This document shows, one piece after another, positions 1-9,245 of a stretch of 64,000 bases of DNA. The stretch is taken from contig CAVWEM010000003.1 of assembly GCA_963753955.1 (NCBI GenBank), positions 1 through 64,000 on the forward strand. Direction: 5' to 3'. Position 1 is the first letter of the stretch. Each line of letters starts with the position of its first letter. The notes beneath the pieces are model-generated. The model had not been told where the DNA came from, did no database searches, and was given only the letters and a program-made list of their open reading frames with translations. Both the position numbers and the translations under genes were made by a program. This DNA is from Methylumidiphilus sp963753955. GTDB lineage: Bacteria > Pseudomonadota > Gammaproteobacteria > Methylococcales > Methylococcaceae.

Positions 1-976
1 TGCCGGAGGAATGGCTGGCGGGATTGCCGGGACGCCTGCTGGTCGGGATACACGTCGCCATACTGGATGCTTCGACATCGACACTGGACTTGTGCCCCGA
101 CAGCCTGTCCCGTTTTTTCGGCGGCAACCGGCTGATTGGCGGCAAGATCGCGGGAGGAGCGGGGGCCGCGTATAGTGATTTCAATATCCATGACGATGGT
201 TTCAACCGCTTGCTGATCGTCAACGAAAGCTTCGCCCCTGGGCAGGCCGGACGTTGCCTGCAAAGGCTGCTGGAAATCAGACCTACCGCATGATGGCCCT
301 GCTCGCCTTGCCGGTGGCGCGGACCATCCTGCCGCAGCTTCCCGATGCGGACAGCCAACTTGTCAATCTGACCGCCGCCTTCGCCGAAGGCAAGGAGCAT
401 TCCGACGAAGCCTTGCTTGATGAACTGACCCAACTGGCCGCCGTGATCGAGAACAAAGTATCCGCGACCTATGCGCGCTTCAACGCCACCCGCAGTTACG
501 CCTCGCTGGTGAATATCCGTCTGGAGCAATTGCGGGAATCAAAAATAGAAGGCATACCGACGTTCACCGAGTTTTTGATCCGCCGGTTGAATCCCGCGAT
601 GGGTACTTGCGAGGCAGTGGATAAATGGCTGCACCAACTGACGCAACGTATCGCCAATATGAACCAGTTATTGCTGACCCGGATTGACGTGCGGCGCAAG
701 CAGCAAAACCAGGATATATTGGAGTCCATGAACCGGCGCTCGAGTATGCAATTGCGCCTGCAACAGGCTATCGAAGTGCTTTCGGTGGCGGCGGTCACTT
801 ATGCGGCAGTGAGTTTGCTGGGCTTGGTCTTCAATGGCGTCAAGTCCATTGGCATACACATCAATTCTGAGCTTGCCATGGCTCTGTTGATTCCTATCGT
901 AGGGTATTTCGTTTATCTGGGTGTACTACATCTGCACGAGACTATCGAAAGGGAAGAAGGAGGGAAGAATCCTTAG
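1..976 (+). CDS. DUF3422 family membrane protein, 3' part, frameshifted
   Basis: The reading frame is open at the left edge and runs to about 285, where it ends in a premature TGA. The family sequence continues in the next frame to 976 (motif TYRMMALLALPVAR). Near 285 the codon expected between ...LLEI and TYRMM has lost one base, so a single-base deletion joins the two halves. The C-terminal part has a helical region and two hydrophobic segments (about 775-850 and 875-930), as in DUF3422 proteins, which are predicted membrane-anchored proteins of unknown function. The start lies outside the window. The frameshift could be a sequencing error; several other genes here show the same kind of lesion. 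Confidence 0.75.
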
Positions 977-1010
977 CGCTACGTTTTCAATCAGTTTCTT
1001 GCTCCACACA

Positions 1011-1522
1011 TTATGGGGCGGGCTTCAGCCCGCTCTTGCGACAAAGGTCGGCCCAATAACCAAGCTCAGGTCGTGCGCAAAGCCTTTGCGCGAATTGGGT
1101 CGCTGCGTCCAGGTTCGCTTGTGCGGCCGGGCTTAGTGCTTCACCCAATTCAAAACGCTCACCCCGGATGCTGAGGAGAAAAGAGGCGGAGGAGGACTGC
1201 GGTGGATTTCACTGAATACCTGCAACACCGCCGCCGGACTCATCGCGTGGGTCGTGTAACTGCGGTCGCTCTCGGGATGCAGGGGGCTGAATTCAAACGG
1301 CGGCTGGCAGGAGAGATGAGCATCGATAAACAAAGCCAATTCGCGTCCTTCCAGATCCAAGGCGTGTTCCACTTGCAGTTGGAAATCGGTGAGACATTCA
1401 ACACCGGGAAAACCCTGGGCCTCCAGGCGTTCCAGCAGCAAGGGGCCGAGGGCGTCGTCGCCACGGCTGGGATTGCCGTAGCCGAAGATCAGAAGTTTTG
1501 GATTGGAAGGCAAGTGAGTCAT
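1011..1522 (-). CDS. HoxW/HybD-like hydrogenase maturation protease (M52), frameshifted near its end
   Basis: Starts at ATG 1522. The N-terminus carries the family motif GNPSRGDDALG, then FIDAHLS and YTTHAMSP, which supply the acidic residues and the histidine that bind nickel in M52 peptidases. These enzymes trim the C-terminus of the large subunit of NiFe hydrogenases after metal insertion. The uncorrected frame stops at 1133 with an atypical tail. Adding one T in the T-run near 1180 restores LLSIRGERFELGEALSP, a typical family C-terminus, and the frame then ends at 1011, giving about 170 residues. The last residues (SGLKPAP) are encoded by a palindromic repeat. No hydrogenase structural gene is visible in the window. 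Confidence 0.75.
1014..1036. repeat. REP-like palindrome (GCGGGCTTCAGCCCGC type)
   Basis: Short GC-rich palindrome overlapping the corrected 3' end of the hoxW-like gene. The same family occurs at 49266-49312 and, in a GGCCTTCAGGCC form, at 50781-50825. Confidence 0.6.
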
Positions 1523-1563
1523 CTAGGCGATTTCCGATTACAGCCTCGCAACGGAATCCTGGA

Positions 1564-1612
1564 TGATCGGAGCCACGAATCCCCACATTCCGCTGCGCTT
1601 CTTGCGGGCTAC
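1564..1612. repeat. Dispersed repeat, short copy
   Basis: Shares GATCGGAGCCAC, CATTCCGCT and GCGGGCTAC blocks in the same order with 11109-11188. Lies between the hoxW-like gene and the next leftward gene. Confidence 0.55.
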
Positions 1613-2004
1613 GTTGCCAGCCCGGCCGGGGGCAAACGCCATTGACCCGCCAACATTTCTTCAAGCCTGCTTGCGGTTGGCTTCCTTAGGCGGTCGATGC
1701 GCCTCTGTTGGGTCTTGAATTTTTCAATGGTTTTCATCTCTTCCGGCGAAAATTTCCTTTCCTCATCCGTTTTGTCAATCTTATCCACCAAGATCCGCAG
1801 CACCTCCCCGACCAGTCCCAGTTGTTTGCCATAACTGCCGACAGCGCCATCATTGAGTATCATCTTCTCCGCATCAGGATTGCCGGCATTGCCCAGCGAA
1901 ATATTCACCAGTCCAAACTGGTTTCCCGTGAAAGGGATGTACCAACTCCACGGATTGATATTCTGGTTCACATCGCCCGAAAGGGGCAGGCGTAAGTCTG
2001 GCAT
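1609..2004 (-). CDS. Hypothetical protein, third gene of the zeta-toxin operon
   Basis: I do not recognise a family. The likely start is ATG 2004 (MPDLRLPLSGDVNQNINPWSW), about 55 bases after the preceding gene; an upstream in-frame start at 2043 is less convincing. The protein has about 131 residues, is soluble, with an aromatic/Asn-rich N-terminal third and a charged helical second half (KIDKTDEERKFSPEEM). It lies downstream of the Fic/zeta-like gene and the 94-residue gene on the same strand, so it is probably co-transcribed. A partner or immunity role is only a guess from position. Confidence 0.55.
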   Translation of the reverse strand: MPDLRLPLSGDVNQNINPWSWYIPFTGNQFGLVNISLGNAGNPDAEKMILNDGAVGSYGKQLGLVGEVLRILVDKIDKTDEERKFSPEEMKTIEKFKTQQRRIDRLRKPTASRLEEMLAGQWRLPPAGLAT

Positions 2005-2059
2005 CACACAACTCCTCAAAGTTGAAAATCTAAAAGCCCTCACCCGTTGGATCGGGGAC

Positions 2060-2344
2060 TTAAGCGTGTTGCAAACGGATCATCCAAGGCTCCTTGGCCC
2101 CTGGATCGACATGGAAAGCCAATGAGGCGTGTTTATGCAACAAGCCTTCCTCGCCCGAGGCGTTGGGGTTCAATTGCCGCTTGACCACAAAATCCACCAT
2201 GCGCCGGGTATTGTATATCGCCAATACGCGGCTGCCGTGCTTGCTGTGGTAAACCTGATAGGCGACATTGCCTTCGTCAAAGGCCGGGTTTCTGGCAATC
2301 AATTCCTCGATTTTTTCCGCGTCGCCATTCGCCAGTATCTTCAA
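2060..2344 (-). CDS. Hypothetical protein, second gene of the zeta-toxin operon
   Basis: A 94-residue protein whose ATG (2344) overlaps the stop of the Fic/zeta-like gene by 4 bases (ATGA), so translation is probably coupled. It has no membrane segment or signal peptide. The middle (AFDEGNVAYQVYHSKHGSRVLAIYN) suggests a small alpha/beta fold, but I recognise no family. Small genes coupled to toxin-like kinases are often antitoxins or chaperones. Usually the antitoxin precedes the toxin, so the order here is atypical and the role is unproven. Confidence 0.6.
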   Translation of the reverse strand: MKILANGDAEKIEELIARNPAFDEGNVAYQVYHSKHGSRVLAIYNTRRMVDFVVKRQLNPNASGEEGLLHKHASLAFHVDPGAKEPWMIRLQHA

Positions 2345-4218
2345 AATAGAACCGCCCCGTGACCGGCTCGCCGCTTGCAGAACTCCCTCAGCCGGCCTGA
2401 TTTCTGGTGATCCTGCAAATCCCGCACTTCGCGCTCGGCAAAGGCGAAACTCTCGGCCACCAGATAATGCCGGTCGCGCTCGCCGTCATTGGCAAACAGC
2501 GCGATTTTGTCCAGGGATTCATGCTCCAAGGCTTCCAAGAAAGACCAGGGCGAGCGGATATGTTTGTCCACGGTGACGACCCAAGGCAGGGCACGTCCGG
2601 TTTTTTCAAAACGGTCTTTGACGCTGGCGATGACCCCGGAGCGGGATAACTCGTCCTCGCGTCCTTCCGGCTTGACGATGAAGGCGTCGATGGCGGTGAT
2701 TTGCGTCCTGAAACCGGCTTTCTTGAAGGCATTGACCACGTTGAAATATCTCGGCTTGTAGGGAATGCCGGTGCCGTCGTACAGAATATTGATATGCGCC
2801 GCCTTGGCGTGGTCGGCCACCAAATCGCGCAAGCGGTTGGCGAACGGCTCGATAAACACATAGTCGTCGCTGTGGTGGTTGGCGGCGGTCAGCACTGTGT
2901 ACAAATCGCTGCGCTTGCGGTATTCATCCAGCGAGGCGATGACGAAATTCTCCCCGCATTGCGCCCTGGCAATGTCTTCGACGGCGGTCTTGCCGGCCCC
3001 CGCTCCGCCCATGGACATGAACAATTTCGGGTTGTCGTCCGACTGCTTGCCCCCAAATATGGCTTGCTTGGCCTCGTCGAGCTTTTTGATGATGCGGTTC
3101 AAGCGGGCATAGGCGATTTCGACGGTGCGCTCCAAGCGCTCGTCGTCGTTCGCCGCTGCGATCAGCTTTGCCTTCAACTCAGGGTTGTCGGCCAGCAGGA
3201 ATATGGTGGCATTGTCGCCCTCACATTGCTTGATGAGTTCCTTAAGCTCGGTGTGGCTGGTGTAGCGCAAACCGGTCAGGATGTTGATGTCCAGGCAGAA
3301 CAAGGGGGCCACGCCGTTTTCGCCGACGCGGATGCCGTCAATGTCGTTTTTGCCAGGAACCCGTAGCGACTCCGTGCCGGGCAGATAGCCAATGACCTGC
3401 TCCGACAGGCTCAACGGGAAATCGGCCACTTGCATGCCCGTAACAAACAGCTCCGTCTTGATGCTGGCCAGCGGCACCAGCCCGCCGTTGACAGTGACCA
3501 AGCACGCCACACCGGCTTCCGTGGTGTGGGACAGGAACGGGATACTGGCGACGAATTTCTTGTTCTCCGGCCACTGACCGTAGCCGTTCGGCACGTTTTG
3601 CAAACAGTGGGTGCGGCTGGGGTCTAGCGCATGCTGAAACGCCAGGGTCACATCCTCAATGCTGCTGTCCAGGGTGTGCAAAACCACCGCGTCCTTGGCA
3701 TCCAAACGCCTGAAGTCGATGCCCTTCTCGTACACCCCCTTGAAGGCGGGCAGGTTGGACAAGGCCGTCATGAAAACATCCAAGGCCAAGCGGTTGCCGA
3801 AATCGAAGGGCCGCACCCAACTCATCTTCTGGTAAAACTGCGCCAAGCGCTCGGCGATATTGGGCGTTTTAATCACAAAACCGTTATTGTCGAACAACTC
3901 CGTCCCTTGGCTGCCGCCGTTCATGACCAGACGCTCGATGGTCATGCGGAACTCTTTGCGTTTTTCAGCGTTGGGCATCTGGCCTGGGCGATGGCTGACG
4001 GTGGCCTGCTCCTTCCAGTCGTGGAAAACTTCGCGGTGGATGCGCGAAAACAGCTCGGTCAAATAAGTGACGCGCTTGGTCTGGTCATGGGAAATGGTGG
4101 ATTCCGCCTCTTGCTGCAAAGTCGATAGCAATTTCCGGGCGCGAGCGATAGCCAACGCATTGCGCAATTTTTTGACTTGCGCGGCACCAGAAATGGGTGG
4201 GAGCGGGGAGTCTTTCAT
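2341..4218 (-). CDS. Degenerate Fic-like domain fused to zeta-toxin-like kinase
   Basis: A 625-residue protein, first gene of a leftward operon. Residues about 100-165 resemble a Fic fold, with RPFDFGNR (136-143) where active Fic enzymes have HPFxxGN(G)R; the catalytic His is replaced by Arg. Residues about 395-600 look like a zeta-toxin P-loop kinase: GGAGAGKT (404-411) is the Walker A, followed by SLDEYRK and ILYDGTG. Zeta toxins phosphorylate UDP-activated sugars or other nucleotides. The middle part (about 200-390) is unassigned. The start has no strong Shine-Dalgarno. It is divergent from the Lon-related gene. It could be a stand-alone toxin, an effector or a defence protein; the sequence does not decide. 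Confidence 0.65.
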   Translation of the reverse strand: MKDSPLPPISGAAQVKKLRNALAIARARKLLSTLQQEAESTISHDQTKRVTYLTELFSRIHREVFHDWKEQATVSHRPGQMPNAEKRKEFRMTIERLVMNGGSQGTELFDNNGFVIKTPNIAERLAQFYQKMSWVRPFDFGNRLALDVFMTALSNLPAFKGVYEKGIDFRRLDAKDAVVLHTLDSSIEDVTLAFQHALDPSRTHCLQNVPNGYGQWPENKKFVASIPFLSHTTEAGVACLVTVNGGLVPLASIKTELFVTGMQVADFPLSLSEQVIGYLPGTESLRVPGKNDIDGIRVGENGVAPLFCLDINILTGLRYTSHTELKELIKQCEGDNATIFLLADNPELKAKLIAAANDDERLERTVEIAYARLNRIIKKLDEAKQAIFGGKQSDDNPKLFMSMGGAGAGKTAVEDIARAQCGENFVIASLDEYRKRSDLYTVLTAANHHSDDYVFIEPFANRLRDLVADHAKAAHINILYDGTGIPYKPRYFNVVNAFKKAGFRTQITAIDAFIVKPEGREDELSRSGVIASVKDRFEKTGRALPWVVTVDKHIRSPWSFLEALEHESLDKIALFANDGERDRHYLVAESFAFAEREVRDLQDHQKSGRLREFCKRRAGHGAVLF

Positions 4219-4456
4219 AGTACCAACACTGCTATAAACGTTTCACATGGGATTATCATCCATCGACGCCTTGCCTAATGCAAGAATTGTGGCAAAACCC
4301 AAGCAGCGCGAGCGCTCGGTTTTTTTGCCATGCCTCTTCCCCGCTAGACGGCGGTGTATTATTGTTCTGGTCAATTCCGGGGATTCGCGCCCTGTCTTGT
4401 GGCAAGCGCGGCCAATCCGCCGGCCCTTCCGTCGCAACAGGATTGACACCACGACC

Positions 4457-6856
4457 ATGACCGCCGCTTTGACACCGGAGCAACTCTTCACCGCCTGCGA
4501 TCCCGCGCAATTCGATTTCGCCACGACCGAAGAACTGGCGGACACTGGCGTGATCATTGGTCAAGAACGCGCCTTGGGCGCGATCCGCTTCGGTTTGGGA
4601 ATAGGGCAAAAAGGATTCAACATTTACGCGCTGGGGCCTTCAGGGTCTGGCAAGCTGACTGCGGTGCGGGAAATCGTCGAACGCGAGGCCGACCGGCAGC
4701 CCGCCCCCGAGGACTGGTGTTACGTCAATAATTTCGACCAGCGGGCCAGCCCAGCGCCTTGAGCCTGCCCGCAGGCGTCGGCAGGCGCTTCGCAGGCGAC
4801 ATGGAACGCTTAATCGAGGAACTCTCCGTCGCCATCCCGGCCACCTTTGAAGGCGAGGAATACCGCGCCCGTGCCGAGGAAATCGAGGAGCAGGCCAAGC
4901 TGCGCGAATACCACGCCATCGAAGACTTGCGCCAGCAGGCCAAGCAACAGCACGTCAGCCTGGTGGAGACGCCCACCAGCTATGCTTTCGCGCCGATGAA
5001 CGAGAATAACGAAGGACTCAGTCCCGACCAATTCGAGAAGCTTGACGAAGCCGAACAGCGCACGATCCAGGAAAATATCGCCCATTTCCACCAACAACTG
5101 CAAAAATTGCTGCGCCAGTTCCCGCAGTGGCGCAAAAGCGCCAAGGAAAAACTCAAGAGCCTGAACCGCGAATTCGCCGTCTATGCGGTCGGCCACCACG
5201 TCGAGGAATTGAAGGAACGCTACCAGAAACTGCCTAAGGTGGTCGATTTCCTGCAAAATGTCGAGCAGGACATATTCCAGCATGTCGAGGACTTCTTCCC
5301 CAAATCCGATGCCCACCAAGGCTTATTCGGCCATCTGGGCGGCGCAGGGCCGATGCAGCGCTACCAGGTCAATCTCTTGGTCGACCATGGCGACAGCAAG
5401 AACGCGCCCATCATCAACGAAAACCTGCCCAACCATGCCAACCTCATCGGCCGGATCGAGCATCAAGCGTTGATGGGTGCCTTGTTCACCGACTTCACCC
5501 ATGATCAAGCCCGGTGCCCTGCACCTGGCCAACGGCGGCTACCTCATCCTCGACATGCGCAAACTGCTGATGCAGCCCTATGCCTGGGAAAGCCTGAAAC
5601 GCGCCTTGGAAGTCGGCGAAATCCGCATCGAATCCCTGGAGCGCACCCTCAGCCTGATCAGCACCGCCAGCCTGGAACCCGAACCGATTCCGTTGCGGGT
5701 CAAAATCATCCTGGTCGGCGACCGCCTGCTGCATTACCTGCTGGGCATCTATGATCCCGAATTCCGCGACCTGTTCAAGATTTCCGCCGATTTTGAGGAC
5801 AGCATGGAGCGCGACGCCAACAGTAACGCGCTGTATGCCCGCGTCATCGCCAGTCTGGCGCGACGGGAGGGTCTGCGGCCATTGAGCAAAGCCGGTGTGG
5901 TGCGGGTGATCGAACATAGTGCGCGTCTGGCCGAAGACGCGGATAAGCTGACCACCCATTTGCGCAGCCTCAACGACTTGCTCAAGGAGGCGGATTACTG
6001 GGCGGCGCAGGCAGACCGCCGGATCATCGACCAAGACGACGTGCAAACCGCCATAGCCAGCCAGATCCACCGCGCCGACCGGATCAGAGAACGGATTTAC
6101 GAAGCCATCCGCCGTGGCACGATCTTCATTGACGTGGCAGGCGAAGCCGTCGGCCAGATCAACGCGCTTTCCGTCCTCAGCCTGGGCGACTTCGCCTTCG
6201 GCCAACCCTCCCGCGTGACCGCCACCGCCCGCCTCGGCAGCGGCAAGATCATCGACATCGAGCGCGAGACGGAGTTAGGCGGACCCATCCACAGCAAAGG
6301 TGTGCTAATCCTGTCCAGTTTCATCGGTGCCCGCTATGCCCGGCTGTCGCGGTTTTCGGTGACGGCCAGCCTCGTGTTCGAGCAATCCTACGGGCAAGTG
6401 GAAGGCGACAGTGCCTCCTTGGCCGAATTGTGCGCGATCCTCTCGGCGCTGGCGGAGGCACCGATCAAACAGTCATTCGCGGTGACCGGCTCGGTGAACC
6501 AACGCGGCCAGGTGCAGCCTATCGGCGGCGTCAACGAGAAGATCGAAGGCTTCTTCGATGTATGCGAGGCAATAGGATTGCAGGGACAAAGCGTCATCAT
6601 CCCCAAGGCCAACGTCAAGAACCTGATGTTGCGACGCGAAGTGGTCGAGGCGGCGGAGCGGGGGGATTTTGCCGTCTATGCGGTGGAGACGGTGGACCAA
6701 GCGCTGGAACTGCTGATGGGATTACCGGCGGGTGAGCGCGATGCTGCCGGGCAGTTTCCCGAAGGCAGTGTAAATGGATTGGTGGAGGCGCGGCTTAAGG
6801 AAATGGGGGAGATATTGAAGGAAATGGCACAGGCTGACAAGAAGGATGGGGAATAG
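4457..6856 (+). CDS. Lon-related ATP-dependent protease (LonB-like/COG1067 type), two compensating frameshifts
   Basis: The start is ATG 4457 (MTAALTPEQLF). 2400 bases give 799 codons plus stop, normal for the family, but a one-base deletion near 4747 and a one-base insertion near 5500 split the frame into three overlapping pieces. The N-terminal P-loop is GPSGSGK. The C-terminal Lon protease domain has the catalytic Ser in EGDSASLAELC and Lys in GGVNEKIEGF. A long coiled-coil-rich insert (about 4860-5270) follows the Walker A region. These proteases degrade damaged or regulatory proteins. Because the two indels cancel and both flanks match the family, I treat the gene as functional with likely sequence errors. 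Confidence 0.85.
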
Positions 6857-7017
6857 CGAAATGGGCGAATCCAGTCGAAGTTTGCAAGCTATTTGATACC
6901 CTATATTATGCGTTTGCCTTACACGATTGATGCGCCTTAACCGCTGAAAACGATAATTCTTGATTCCCTATAGAAATTATAGGGAACAAGTGACTAGAAT
7001 TTGCAAGGAGAATATAT

Positions 7018-7959
7018 TTGGATTTTCTCAGGGCATTGCCCATTATAACTCAAATCTTTCTTGGCTTCGTTGTGCTGCTTACTTTATATTTTCATATAAA
7101 GTACGACGAAAAAACTTTGGCTTACGGCCCTACTATGCTTACAACCATAGGGAGCTTTGCGACATTTTTAGGTATTGCTCTAGGCTTAGCCGACTTCGAC
7201 ACGTCCAATGTTCAAGCCAGTGTTCCCGCTCTATTAGTTGGATTAAAGACGGCCTTTTGGGCTTCTGTGGGTGGTGTGGGTGGTGCGCTGACCATTAAGT
7301 TTCGACATTTTTTTATAGGAGATAAGCAGGATGTTGCGGGGTCTGGTGCAGATGGTGAAATTACCGCATCTGATCTTGCAAAACTGTTACAAGGTATTCA
7401 TGTAGCTTTAGTGGGCAATGATGAATCAACTTTGGTATCTCAATTAAAATTATCTAGGCAAGACAGTAATGATCGCCTTGATGCCTTAAAAAAGGCTCAA
7501 CAGGAAGCTCTGCTTAAACTTTCTGAAATGGGTTCTAAAGCTCTCATTCAAGCTTTGCAAGATGTTATCAAAGACTTTAACGAGAAGCTCACCGAGCAAT
7601 TTGGAGAAAACTTCAAGCAACTCAATGAAGCAGTCGGTAAACTGCTAGTCTGGCAAGAACAATACAAAACTCACATTGATGTGATGACCGAGCGTCAAAT
7701 TGAGATAGTCAATTCCATGAAGGCTGCTTCTGACCACTATCAGGATTTAGTTAATAAAGCAGAAACTTTCACTAAGGTTTCCGCTGGCCTTTCGACACTT
7801 TTAACCGCCCTTGAAACACAAAAGGCACAGTTGATTATTGCGCTGAAGGCTCTATCCGACTTGCTTAAAACGGCTTCTGGTAATCTGCCTGAAATAGAAA
7901 ATAAGGTAATGGAGCTAACCGGGCAGCTTGCGCGATCAGTTGAAGCTAACCAGAAATAA
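7018..7959 (+). CDS. zorA: ZorA, MotA-like Zorya anti-phage protein, truncated by in-frame stop
   Basis: Starts at TTG 7018 with AAGGAG just upstream. Three hydrophobic segments near the N-terminus (about residues 8-27, 38-60, 73-93) match the MotA/ExbB-like fold of ZorA, followed by a long helical tail with few prolines. In Zorya systems ZorA and ZorB form an inner-membrane ion-driven motor whose ZorA tail extends into the cytoplasm. The frame ends at TAA 7957-7959, 18 codons into the first of two 69-residue tail repeats. The second repeat has GAA at the equivalent codon, so one G-to-T change explains the stop. The coding frame continues after it to 8460. The locus is markedly more AT-rich than its flanks, suggesting acquisition. 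Confidence 0.8.
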   Translation: MDFLRALPIITQIFLGFVVLLTLYFHIKYDEKTLAYGPTMLTTIGSFATFLGIALGLADFDTSNVQASVPALLVGLKTAFWASVGGVGGALTIKFRHFFIGDKQDVAGSGADGEITASDLAKLLQGIHVALVGNDESTLVSQLKLSRQDSNDRLDALKKAQQEALLKLSEMGSKALIQALQDVIKDFNEKLTEQFGENFKQLNEAVGKLLVWQEQYKTHIDVMTERQIEIVNSMKAASDHYQDLVNKAETFTKVSAGLSTLLTALETQKAQLIIALKALSDLLKTASGNLPEIENKVMELTGQLARSVEANQK

Positions 7960-8319
7960 GTCAGCAAAGCTCTGATGGAAAACACCAATTTAATTAGAGC
8001 AACTGTTCAAGGAGTGGGACAAGATTTAAGCCAAATTAACCAAGACTTCAACAAACATCTTGGTGAACTGGCTGAAAAGACCGATAGGCAAGTTTCGATA
8101 GTGGATAGCAAGGTTGTTGAGCTTACACAACGATTAGGCCAATCGGTTGAAGCCAATCAGAAAGAAGTTAATAAGTCTCTGACGGAAAGTGTCCTGCTGA
8201 TTAGAAATTCTATTCAGGCGGTTGAACAAGACTTCGCCAAAATAAACCAGGAGTTTAATAAGCATCTTGGGGCGTTGGCGGAGAATACTAACAAACAGGT
8301 TGCTGCTTTGGATGCCGCC
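7906..8319 (+). repeat. Two tandem 69-codon repeats in the ZorA tail
   Basis: Unit 1 is 7906-8112 and unit 2 is 8113-8319, each exactly 207 bases. Both contain the landmarks ELT..L..SVEANQK, INQ.FNKHLG.LAE.T and end near a V..(V/L)D motif. The stop at 7957 falls inside unit 1. The copies differ at many positions, so this is an old duplication that lengthens the coiled tail. Confidence 0.85.
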
Positions 8320-8460
8320 TTAGCTGAAGAATTAAAAAAGTCTCTTGAAAGTTTTGGGAAGCAGCTTGCTGCGTTGTCTGAGAAATTTGTCAGTGATTAC
8401 ACCCCGCTAACTGAAAAGCTTCGATCCGTGGTCAATATAGTGAGCAAGTTGCAGCAATGA
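7960..8460 (+). pseudogene. zorA: Distal part of zorA after the in-frame stop
   Basis: Same frame as zorA, directly continuing after TAA 7957-7959. It encodes the rest of repeat 1, repeat 2 and a final helical segment ending SVVNIVSKLQQ. The first ATG in it is 7975 and has no convincing Shine-Dalgarno, so I read it as the severed tail and not as a separate gene. Its TGA overlaps the zorB ATG (ATGA at 8457-8460), the usual coupled arrangement. Confidence 0.75.
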
Positions 8461-9245
8461 CATTAAACAGAATTTTGGGCAAACAAGGAAAAGCAACCAC
8501 TGACAAAGAAGAGCATTGGATACCCTTGTCTGACTTAATGACAGGCTTGATGATGATGTTCATGCTGGTTGCCATCATTTTTATGGTCAAGGTCGAAGGC
8601 GATGCAAAAAAAGTGAAGGATATTGCTCTCATCTATGATGAAATGAGGGCGCAGCTTTATCAGGACTTGCATTCAGAGTTTGAGAAAAATTTACCGACAT
8701 GGGGAGCGGAATTAAACCATGATTTAACCTTGCGTTTCAAGGAACCTAATGTCCTATTTGACACAGGAAAAGACACTTTAAAACCAAAGTTTGTTGAAAT
8801 TTTGGATGACTTTTTCCCTCGCTATATTCGGATTTTGAGTGCTGAAAAATATAGAAATTCTATCGAGGAAATACGCATTGAAGGACACACATCAAGTGTT
8901 TGGGTTGGAAGTGCGTCACCAGATGATGCTTACTTTTTTAATATGGCGTTATCACAATCAAGGACGAGAAGTGCTTTACAGCATGTGTTGACACTCCCTC
9001 AAGTGCAAGAACAACAGGCTTGGCTTAAATCCCACTTGACTGCCAATGGCCTATCTTCTTCCAAGTTGATCTATCACCCCGATGGAACGGAGAGCAAAGA
9101 AGGCTCTCAACGAGTAGAATTCAGAGTAAGAACCAACGCCGATGCCCGTATTTCTGAAATACTAAAAACAGTAGACTTGTTCCCGACCCTGTTAATTTTT
9201 TTAATACTGCCTTATTATAGGGTATCCATACCCTACAGAAAATAG
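8457..9245 (+). CDS. zorB: ZorB, MotB/OmpA-like Zorya protein with IS-altered C-terminus
   Basis: The start ATG 8457 overlaps the zorA stop. One transmembrane segment follows the conserved stator-type motif with Asp (IPLSDLMTGLMMMFMLVAI). The periplasmic part is OmpA-like (VLFDTGKDTLKPKF, IRIEGHTSS, NMALSQSRT), predicted to bind peptidoglycan and anchor the ZorAB motor. The last native codon before the insertion is at 9171-9173. After it the frame runs into IS DNA and adds hydrophobic residues up to 9245. Excising the IS gives ...LKTVVQK and a TGA that overlaps the zorE ATG. The loss is three native residues plus an added tail of about 23, so the protein may still work. Confidence 0.82.
   Translation: MTLNRILGKQGKATTDKEEHWIPLSDLMTGLMMMFMLVAIIFMVKVEGDAKKVKDIALIYDEMRAQLYQDLHSEFEKNLPTWGAELNHDLTLRFKEPNVLFDTGKDTLKPKFVEILDDFFPRYIRILSAEKYRNSIEEIRIEGHTSSVWVGSASPDDAYFFNMALSQSRTRSALQHVLTLPQVQEQQAWLKSHLTANGLSSSKLIYHPDGTESKEGSQRVEFRVRTNADARISEILKTVDLFPTLLIFLILPYYRVSIPYRK

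Noticed and set aside
4233..4252. parS-like sequence (GTTTCACATGGGA)
   Set aside because: Only one half matches the parS palindrome; the second half is different.
4457..6856. Programmed frameshifting in the Lon-related protease
   Set aside because: No slippery heptamer at either site and the two indels are of opposite sign and simply cancel.
7975..8460. Separate gene for a coiled-coil protein between zorA and zorB
   Set aside because: Same frame as zorA, shares its repeat, and its ATG lacks a ribosome site; it is the cut-off tail.
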